From: Dyella lipolytica | GTDB taxonomy: Bacteria > Pseudomonadota > Gammaproteobacteria > Xanthomonadales > Rhodanobacteraceae | Assembly: GCF_030160075.1 (NCBI RefSeq) | Contig: NZ_BSNQ01000003.1 | Span: 1,120,556-1,184,555 of the forward strand | Length of the DNA stretch: 64,000 nucleotides | Direction of reading: 5' to 3' | Part shown: piece by piece, positions 57,988 through 64,000 of the stretch | How the letters are laid out: each line of letters opens with the position of its first letter | Numbering within the stretch: the first letter of the stretch is position 1 | Position numbers and translations under genes: made by a program | Notes under the pieces: generated by a model | What the model was told of the DNA's origin: nothing | Seen by the model: the letters and a program-made list of their open reading frames with translations, nothing else | Database searches by the model: none

Positions 57988-59970
57988 ATGAAGCATACGA
58001 AGGTTCGGTGTTCACGGTTTCATCGCAAGTCGACACTACTACTTTTTGTTTCGGCGCTCGCATTCGGGTGTGGAAGCGTGAGTGCTCAAACCACGGGCTA
58101 CACCGGCATCTATGGTGGCGGCCCGTTGTACAAGCACGTAACGAGCAATATCTCTGAGATCGAGAACTCCGGTTTCACTGAAGTGATCGTGTGGAGCGTC
58201 GAGGTGAATTCCGCTGGCGACCTCAACCTCAACGGTGAATTCCCGTTGACGTCCGGCGGCACGTATGTGGGCAACAACACATGGCCGTCGTTCGCGGCCG
58301 ATCTGGTGACCATGAAGCAGGGAACGCCCAAGCGCATCACCCTCAGCATCGGTTCGTCGAACGTGGGTGATTTCCAGGACATCAAGGCTTTGGTCAATTC
58401 GCAAGGTACGGGATCGACCAGCATCCTCTACAAGGATTTCCAGGCGCTGAAGGCTGCGTTGCCATCCATCGATGCGATCGATTTCGATGACGAGAACAGC
58501 TACGACGCGGCGTCGACCGAGGCGTTTGCGGTGATGCTGGGCAACCTCGGCTATCACGTGACGATATCCCCGTACACCAACGCCTCGTATTGGACGTCGG
58601 TCGTTTCGCAGATCAATAGCACGCTTCCCGGTACGGTCGACGGCGTCCATCTGCAGACCTACTCGGGTGGCGCAGGCAACAGTCCGTGCTCGGGCTGGAG
58701 TTTCGGATCGGTGCCTGTTTATCCCGGCGTTTGGGATAGCAGCGACACGCCTCCGCAAGCGCAAAGCCAGATGAGCAGCTGGCACTCTCAGTGCAGCATC
58801 ACCGGCGGTTTCCTGTGGTTGTACGACGACATCGTCGGCAAGACGTACAACGGCGGAAACGAAACGGCAGCCTACGCCAGCGCCATCAATAACGGCGTGG
58901 GAGGAAGCACGACGACAACCGGGGTGTATGGCGTCTACACCGATGGAACGTCGTTCACCACCGGCGGCCTGGATGGCAACGGTTACGCCTACTCTGCCAA
59001 CCTGCTCGGCAGCTCGCAGACATGGAATGGCGATACCTTCAGCTTCGGTGCGGCCAACACCGCTAATGCCTTGAGCGGCGGCACCATCACGCCTACCCAA
59101 GGGCAGTACAGCGAATTGAGCCTGCTTGCGACCGGCCTCAATGGTGGCCAGGCAGCGCAGACTTTCATGGTCGACTACACCGATGGCAGCAGCACTGTCA
59201 TTAGCCAAAGCATGAGCGATTGGTTCAGTCCGCAAAGCTATCCAGGCGAATCGAACGCCGTCACGATGGCGTATCGCGACACCAGCAGCGGCGGCAAGGA
59301 TAGCCGGACGTTCAACTTGTACGGCTACGCGTTTCCGATCGACAGCACCAAGACGGTCAAGAGCATCGCGCTGCCGAACAACCGCAACGTGGTGGTGCTT
59401 TCTTATGTGTTGAGCAACCCGACCATCAATGCGTCGCCGGTAAGTCTCGCATCGGCCTTCAACCGCACCGCCATCTACAACGACGGAGCCACCTTCTCGT
59501 CCACCGGCGGCGTGGATGGCGTGGGCGATGCGTATTCGGCACAGTTGCTGGGATCGTCGCTGGAATACAACGACGTGCTGTATCACTTCGGCAGCGCCAA
59601 TGCCGCCAACGACGTCAGCGCGTCGGGACAGACGATCACCTTACCATCGGGTCAGTTCTCCGGGCTGCAATTGCTGGCAGCCGCCATGAACGGAAGCCAG
59701 ACCTCGCAAACCTTCACCGTCACCTACACCGACGGCACGCAGTCGACCTTTACCCAAAGCATCAGCGACTGGTTCAGTCCGCAGAGCTATGCCGGCGAAT
59801 TGCAGGCCGCCGTAGAGCCCTACCGCGATACCTACAGCGGTGGACGCGATAGCCGCAGCTTCTATCTCTACAACTACAAATTCAACTTGAACAACGCGAA
59901 GACGGTGAAAAGCATCAAGCTGCCGAGCAACACAAATGTGCAGATCATGGCCATGACGCTAATTCAGTAA
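57988..59970 (+). CDS. Secreted GH18-like protein with two C-terminal repeat domains
   Basis: 660 residues with a signal peptide (LLLFVSALAFGCGSVSAQ). The N-terminal domain (about 35-300) contains DAIDFDDE (D162, D165, D167, E169), fitting the GH18 DxxDxDxE catalytic motif of chitinases and endo-N-acetylglucosaminidases, within a barrel-like context. Two tandem domains follow (about 308-480 and 487-660) sharing YTDG...SQSMSDWFSPQSY, YRDTSSGGKDSRTF and KTVKSIALPNNRNV; they resemble beta-sandwich domains of secreted glycan-active proteins and probably bind carbohydrate. Glycosidase activity is inferred. ATG 57988 has GGAGAG upstream. It shares its leader with the TonB receptor gene. Confidence 0.8.
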   Translation: MKHTKVRCSRFHRKSTLLLFVSALAFGCGSVSAQTTGYTGIYGGGPLYKHVTSNISEIENSGFTEVIVWSVEVNSAGDLNLNGEFPLTSGGTYVGNNTWPSFAADLVTMKQGTPKRITLSIGSSNVGDFQDIKALVNSQGTGSTSILYKDFQALKAALPSIDAIDFDDENSYDAASTEAFAVMLGNLGYHVTISPYTNASYWTSVVSQINSTLPGTVDGVHLQTYSGGAGNSPCSGWSFGSVPVYPGVWDSSDTPPQAQSQMSSWHSQCSITGGFLWLYDDIVGKTYNGGNETAAYASAINNGVGGSTTTTGVYGVYTDGTSFTTGGLDGNGYAYSANLLGSSQTWNGDTFSFGAANTANALSGGTITPTQGQYSELSLLATGLNGGQAAQTFMVDYTDGSSTVISQSMSDWFSPQSYPGESNAVTMAYRDTSSGGKDSRTFNLYGYAFPIDSTKTVKSIALPNNRNVVVLSYVLSNPTINASPVSLASAFNRTAIYNDGATFSSTGGVDGVGDAYSAQLLGSSLEYNDVLYHFGSANAANDVSASGQTITLPSGQFSGLQLLAAAMNGSQTSQTFTVTYTDGTQSTFTQSISDWFSPQSYAGELQAAVEPYRDTYSGGRDSRSFYLYNYKFNLNNAKTVKSIKLPSNTNVQIMAMTLIQ

Positions 59971-60080
59971 TCCCACGTCCGTGCGCGGGGGTAACGTCCA
60001 CGCCGATCCAGGCAGCAACTTCCCGTGCATGGCCATTTTGATCGTAATGAAAGTTCCCGGTAATTCACCTGATTGGTGAG

Positions 60081-60113
60081 CCAGCGAAGACTCCCCTCTT
60101 CGCTGGTTTTTTT
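60081..60113 (+). terminator. Terminator of the GH18-like gene
   Basis: Perfect 9-bp stem (60081-60089 with 60098-60106, 8-nt loop) followed by seven T. It lies 110 bp after the stop. The rest of the gap to the tetR-like gene (to 60277) shows no supported gene. Confidence 0.88.
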
Positions 60114-60277
60114 GGTGCGCCGAGTAAAAAACTCTACGTTGCTCCCTCGATTAGGTGAGCACAGCAACAGCAATCACCAGGGTCGCTGCCACACCGAAGA
60201 CGAAAGCCAGCGTTCGGGCAATGGGGATATCCGTCAAGGCGCTGTGTTTCGCAATAGCCCTTGGTCGGGCAAAGAGC

Positions 60278-60898
60278 TTAGACGGCGTAGTAAGCCAAGA
60301 ACATATCTACCGCCGACTCGGCCACTTGCTTTTGTGCGGCGGTGTCCAGTGGCGGCTGGGCTAACGTGATCTGCGGCCAGAACGCAAAACTCTTGATCAA
60401 TCCCTGCAACTGATGTGAGGCAAAGACCGGGTCGCTCGTCTTCAAGCGGCCATCCGCGGCAGCGGCGCGTATCCACACGGTCAGACCTTCTTCGCGCTCG
60501 CTCATCCGCGCAACCATGTCGAGCGCTCGTTCGGGCGAGTGGATGCCGGCGGCGATCGCGACGCGAGCCAGCGATACGAACGCGTCGTCGTTGAGCAGGC
60601 GAAACTTTTGCGCGATCAGCTCCAGCAATTGATCGCGTAGCGGACGATCGGCGCGATAGGCAAGTTCTTCGCCTCCGGCAATCGCCTCCCATAAATGGTG
60701 CAGGATCTCTGCGAACAACACTTCCTTGCTGGGGAAATGATTGTAGACCGTGCGCTTGGACACCTCGGCACGCGCGGCAATGCGGTCCATGCTGGTGGTT
60801 TCGTAACCAGCAACGCGGAATTCGTCGATGGCGGCCTCGATGATCGCACTGCGTTTGCGGTCGGTAAGGCGCTGGGATGTGGTGGGAAGACTAGGCAT
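60278..60898 (-). CDS. TetR-family transcriptional regulator
   Basis: 206 residues. The N-terminal TetR HTH is RSAIIEAAIDEFRVAGYETTSMDRIAARAEVSKRTVYNHFPSKEVLFAEI. The C-terminal ligand domain (LRDQLLELIAQKFRLLNDDAFVSLARVAIAAG) resembles the AefR-like TetR subgroup. Probably represses itself and the divergent hydrolase gene at 60999 through a palindrome in the 100-bp gap. Ligand unknown. Confidence 0.92.
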   Translation of the reverse strand: MPSLPTTSQRLTDRKRSAIIEAAIDEFRVAGYETTSMDRIAARAEVSKRTVYNHFPSKEVLFAEILHHLWEAIAGGEELAYRADRPLRDQLLELIAQKFRLLNDDAFVSLARVAIAAGIHSPERALDMVARMSEREEGLTVWIRAAAADGRLKTSDPVFASHQLQGLIKSFAFWPQITLAQPPLDTAAQKQVAESAVDMFLAYYAV

Positions 60899-60942
60899 AA
60901 GCCCATTTTACACTGCCAGGTTTACTTTTCTTAGACCATAAA

Positions 60943-60960
60943 CTACACTACGCAGTGTAG
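60943..60960. promoter_or_regulatory. Candidate TetR operator
   Basis: Palindrome CTACACT-ACGC-AGTGTAG (perfect 7-bp arms, 4-bp spacer) between the divergent tetR and hydrolase genes. A half-site TACACTG occurs at 60909-60915. Typical TetR-family operator geometry. Confidence 0.65.
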
Positions 60961-60998
60961 ATATTTGGTGCCCTCCGACCTGATTCCAGGAAGCTTCC

Positions 60999-62075
60999 AT
61001 GCTTTTGCGCATCGTCAAATCGTTTCGCTCCAAGACTGACAAGTACGAGGCTTCGCCGCAGCGACGCGACAGTCGTTTCCATAACCCTGTACCGCGCCCG
61101 TCAGGAGGGATGGGTAAAACGCTGCGCATCATCTGGAACGCGCTCTTCAACAAGCCGGCCGGTACTCAACCGAAGAGTCCGCTACCGGTCCGTCCCCTTA
61201 CACGTGCGCAGCTCGAGGCGGCCCCCGATCGCAGCCTTTATCGGCTTGGCCACTCCACCATGCTGATGAAATTGCGCGGCGCCTATTGGCTCACCGATCC
61301 GGTCTTTGCCGAGCGCGCTTCGCCGTTCCAGTGGATGGGACCCAAACGCTTTCATCAGCCTCCCATGGCCTTGCACGAACTGCCGCCCATCCGCGGCGTC
61401 ATCCTGTCGCACGATCATTACGATCATCTCGACCGCAGCAGCATCGAGCAGTTGGCCGCCACCACTGACGTCTTTCTGACCCCGCTTGGCGTCGGTGACC
61501 GCCTGATCGAATGGGGCGTGGATGCGGCGAAAGTGCATCAGCTCGACTGGTGGGAAAGCGTCGAGATCGACGGCCTGCGCATGACTGCCGCGCCGGCGCA
61601 ACATTTCTCCGGGCGTACTCCGTTTGACGGCAACACCACGCTATGGGCGTCGTGGGCGATCTTCGACGACGAGCTTCGCGTGTTCTTCAGCGGAGACACC
61701 GGCTACTTCGACGGCTTCAAGACCATCGGCGAACGCCTTGGGCCTTTCGATATCACGCTGATGGAAACCGGCGCGTACGATGCACAATGGCCTTACGTGC
61801 ATATGCAGCCGGAACAGACAGTGCAGGCGCATAGCGATCTGCGCGGTCGCTGGCTGATGCCGGTGCACAACGGCACCTTTGACTTGGCGATGCATCGCTG
61901 GCAGGAGCCGTTCGAACGCGTCGCGTCGCTGGCCATCGAACGAGATATTCCGCTGGCCACGCCGCGTATGGGCGAGCGCGTGGACCTAGCGGCACCACAT
62001 ACGGGTGACCGTTGGTGGCGCAAAATCGAAGTAGCGTCAGATTCCCATTGGGAAAGCGCGTTGTCGCTGAAGTAA
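60999..62075 (+). CDS. Metallo-beta-lactamase-fold hydrolase, NAPE-PLD/UlaG-like
   Basis: 358 residues. LYRLGHSTMLMKL leads into the zinc motif LSHDHYDHLD (HDHYDHLD at 138-145), and later zinc ligands lie in APAQHFSGRT, FFSGDTGYFDGF and MPVHNGTFDLAMHRWQEP. This order is that of the NAPE-PLD-like branch of the superfamily, whose members hydrolyse phosphodiester bonds of acyl phosphatidylethanolamines; bacterial substrates are mostly unknown. The N-terminus is basic with a weak hydrophobic stretch. Divergent from the TetR regulator, which probably controls it. Confidence 0.88.
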   Translation: MLLRIVKSFRSKTDKYEASPQRRDSRFHNPVPRPSGGMGKTLRIIWNALFNKPAGTQPKSPLPVRPLTRAQLEAAPDRSLYRLGHSTMLMKLRGAYWLTDPVFAERASPFQWMGPKRFHQPPMALHELPPIRGVILSHDHYDHLDRSSIEQLAATTDVFLTPLGVGDRLIEWGVDAAKVHQLDWWESVEIDGLRMTAAPAQHFSGRTPFDGNTTLWASWAIFDDELRVFFSGDTGYFDGFKTIGERLGPFDITLMETGAYDAQWPYVHMQPEQTVQAHSDLRGRWLMPVHNGTFDLAMHRWQEPFERVASLAIERDIPLATPRMGERVDLAAPHTGDRWWRKIEVASDSHWESALSLK

Positions 62076-62094
62076 ATGCAGTAACCCGCGATCG

Positions 62095-62856
62095 CTACGC
62101 GCGTAACTTGTAACCGCTGCGGAAAATCCAGGCGACAGCCATCGCACACAACAGCAAAAATACCATCGTCATGCCCACACTTACGACAACGTTGACGTCG
62201 GACTGGCCATAGAAGCTCCAGCGAAATCCACTGATGAGGTAAACCACGGGGTTGAACAGCGCGGCCTTTTGCCAAAACGGCGGAAGCATGCCAATGGAGT
62301 AGAAAGCGCCACCGAGGAAGGTGAGCGGCGTGACGACCATGAGTGGAATCACCTGCAATTTCTGAAAGTCATCGGCCCACAGCCCGATGATGAAACCGAA
62401 CAAACTGAATGTCACCGCAGTCAGCAACAGAAAGGCGATCATCCATATCGGGTGAATAATGTGGTAAGGCACGAAAAAGCGCGCGGTAAGCAAGATCAAC
62501 GCGCCGAGCAGCACCGACTTGGTGGATGCCGCGCCGACATAACCGAGCACCGCCTCGAACGGTGAAACAGGTGCGGAAAGTAATTCGTAAATGGTGCCCG
62601 ACCATTTGGGAAGGTAGATCCCGAACGATGCGTTGGAAATACTCTCGTTGAGAAGCGACAGCATAATCAGCCCAGGAATGATGAAGGCGCCATAGCTCGT
62701 TCCTCCAATGTCACCCATACGCGAACCGATGGCGGCGCCAAATACGACGAAGTACAGCGATGTCGATAGCACAGGCGACACGATGCTCTGCGTTAGCGTA
62801 CGAAACGTACGCGCCATTTCGAAACGATAAATGGCGTGAATGGCAGGAATGTTCAT
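62095..62856 (-). CDS. ABC-2 type exporter permease
   Basis: 253 residues, six transmembrane helices, ABC-2 permease pattern: [26 protein letters not shown] and [46 protein letters not shown]. Similar to YadH-type and drug/polysaccharide exporters. Its start overlaps the ATPase stop by 4 bp, so the two form one transporter. Substrate unknown. Confidence 0.9.
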   Translation of the reverse strand: MNIPAIHAIYRFEMARTFRTLTQSIVSPVLSTSLYFVVFGAAIGSRMGDIGGTSYGAFIIPGLIMLSLLNESISNASFGIYLPKWSGTIYELLSAPVSPFEAVLGYVGAASTKSVLLGALILLTARFFVPYHIIHPIWMIAFLLLTAVTFSLFGFIIGLWADDFQKLQVIPLMVVTPLTFLGGAFYSIGMLPPFWQKAALFNPVVYLISGFRWSFYGQSDVNVVVSVGMTMVFLLLCAMAVAWIFRSGYKLRA

Positions 62857-63800
62857 GGCGTACCCCGCACCAGGTTTACAAAGATGTCCTCAAGCGAGCT
62901 TTCCAGCGTGTGGAGATCCTTGAAATCCACGCCGCGGTCTCCCAGCTTGCGCAACAACACGGCTATACCGGTGTCCTCGCTCTTGACGTCAAACGTATAA
63001 AGAAGCGTTGCTCCGTCGTCGGCGAGCTCCAGTGCGTATTCGCCGAGCCCCTCAGGTAGCGTCTGCATAGGCGCTTGCAAGCTGATCGCCAGCTGCTTTT
63101 TACCCAGTTTGCGCATCAACACGTCTTTTTCTTCGACGAGGATAAGCTCGCCACGCGTGATCACTCCAACGCGATCGGCCATTTCCTCGGCTTCGTCGAT
63201 GTAATGCGTGGTGAGAATCACCGTCACGCCGGTGTCCCGCAAGGCACGCACCATGTTCCACATATCGTGCCGCAGTTCTACATCCACACCCGCAGTGGGC
63301 TCGTCCAGGAACAGGATGCTAGGCTCGTGTGCGAGCGCCTTGGCGATCAGCACGCGGCGTTTCATGCCTCCGGACAATGTCATGATCTTCGCGTCTTTTT
63401 TGTCCCAGAGCGACAAATCGCGAAGAACCTTTTCGATATGCTTATCGTTCCGCGAGCGTCCGAACAATCCCCGGCTGAACCGGACCGCCGCCCAGACCGT
63501 CTCAAAAGCATCGGTCGACAGCTCCTGGGGCACCAGACCGATCCTCATGCGCGTAGCGCGATAATCGCGCAACACATCGTGGCCATCCGCCGTTACCGTG
63601 CCATGGCTTGGTTTGACGATGCCGCAGATGATACTGATCAAAGTCGTCTTGCCCGCACCATTCGGGCCAAGTAGTGCAAAGATCTCGCCACGCCGGATAT
63701 CGAGATCGACCGACTTCAGTGCCTGGAAGCCGCCTTTGTAGGTCTTGCTGACGCCGCGCACGGAAATCGCGTGCGGCGTCGAAGTGGCCTGTTCGCTCAT
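62853..63800 (-). CDS. ABC transporter ATP-binding protein
   Basis: 315 residues. Walker [14 protein letters not shown]-loop [14 protein letters not shown], signature [15 protein letters not shown] and Walker [14 protein letters not shown], with an H-loop [11 protein letters not shown]. The C-terminal extension of about 80 residues is typical of the YadG/drug-exporter group. ATG 63800 has AGGA upstream; the frame to 63842 is open. Operon partner of the ABC-2 permease. Confidence 0.93.
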   Translation of the reverse strand: MSEQATSTPHAISVRGVSKTYKGGFQALKSVDLDIRRGEIFALLGPNGAGKTTLISIICGIVKPSHGTVTADGHDVLRDYRATRMRIGLVPQELSTDAFETVWAAVRFSRGLFGRSRNDKHIEKVLRDLSLWDKKDAKIMTLSGGMKRRVLIAKALAHEPSILFLDEPTAGVDVELRHDMWNMVRALRDTGVTVILTTHYIDEAEEMADRVGVITRGELILVEEKDVLMRKLGKKQLAISLQAPMQTLPEGLGEYALELADDGATLLYTFDVKSEDTGIAVLLRKLGDRGVDFKDLHTLESSLEDIFVNLVRGTP

Positions 63801-63929
63801 AGCGTTCCTGGATTTCAATTCAATGTACTTCTTTGGAGTCAACGCTCGGAATCAGTGTTGCCTTCCTACTTCACCGAGGCCAAGGATTCAATAAGCGATT
63901 GTTCTTCTACCGTGCACCCGCCCCGACGT

Positions 63930-64000
63930 TTATTTGCGCGGAGCGATGATTTCGCTCAGGTAATCGGGCGTGCCTTCAACACGCACCAGGTGCGGGTATT
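63930..64000 (-). CDS. 3' end of a truncated gene
   Basis: The minus-strand frame reads YPHLVRVEGTPDYLSEIIAPRK and stops at 63930-63932; the rest lies beyond the window. Too short to assign. Codon use (strong G/C third positions) fits a real gene. Confidence 0.5.
   Translation of the reverse strand, partial: YPHLVRVEGTPDYLSEIIAPRK

Noticed and set aside
60152-60241. Short hydrophobic peptide (about 28 residues, TTG start) after tetR
   Set aside because: No ribosome-binding site and no homology that I recognise; it cannot be told from chance.

Overview
The window is a GC-rich gammaproteobacterial chromosome segment. Gene order and families point to Xanthomonadales, most likely Rhodanobacteraceae (Dyella/Rhodanobacter/Luteibacter type). 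The evidence is the block pyrG-kdsA-eno-ftsB-truD-(smr)-surE-pcm-yqaA-nlpD, a his operon led by a TrpR-like gene, mtnB-mtnD-mtnC methionine salvage, and an Oar-like TonB-dependent receptor followed by a TPR-sulfotransferase. The genus is inferred; no rRNA is present.

Layout. 1-15 kb is conserved core: rluB, arsC-like, DUF2239, ftsH-rlmE, yhbY, then a long minus-strand run from pyrG down to nlpD. 15-16 kb holds an orphan class I terpene synthase. 16.5-20.5 kb is cyoABCD (bo-type ubiquinol oxidase). 20.7-30 kb carries an aminopeptidase P, parE, 3-hydroxyanthranilate dioxygenase, a NUDIX protein, an outer-membrane protein and two tandem APC permeases. 30-34.4 kb holds a candidate small RNA, a HiPIP and the mtn operon, which is interrupted by a 269-bp palindromic element and followed by a C13-type peptidase. 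34.4-41.8 kb is the complete his operon (yerC-like, hisG-D-C-B-H-A-F-IE). 42-46.3 kb has a DUF998 protein, a long histidine-ammonia-lyase-like enzyme, hisS and tRNA-Pro(CGG). 46.3-51.9 kb is accessory: YCII, an unknown protein and GNAT genes each followed by a copy of a hairpin repeat, then an EamA exporter, DUF6348 and a sterol-desaturase-type enzyme. 52-60 kb is an export/uptake region: TonB-dependent receptor, TPR-sulfotransferase and a secreted GH18-like protein. 60-64 kb has TetR, a divergent metallo-beta-lactamase-fold hydrolase and an ABC-2 exporter.

The strongest unexplained signal is a pair of homologous regulatory regions of roughly 400 bp, one upstream of the TonB-dependent receptor and one upstream of the secreted GH18-like protein 5.4 kb away. 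Each has two ATCGAT-centred palindromes exactly 90 bp apart, a TTGACA-N17-TATTNA promoter and a leader of about 260 nt with matching hairpins. They look like one regulon with a shared structured leader RNA. Other notable items are the nested-palindrome element inserted at the TA of the mtnD stop codon (TAA became TAG), a terminator-ended candidate sRNA that displays CUCCU in a loop, and a GTCCGCT hairpin repeat that supplies the stop codon of two neighbouring genes.

All functional calls come from reading translated motifs and context; no database search was run.
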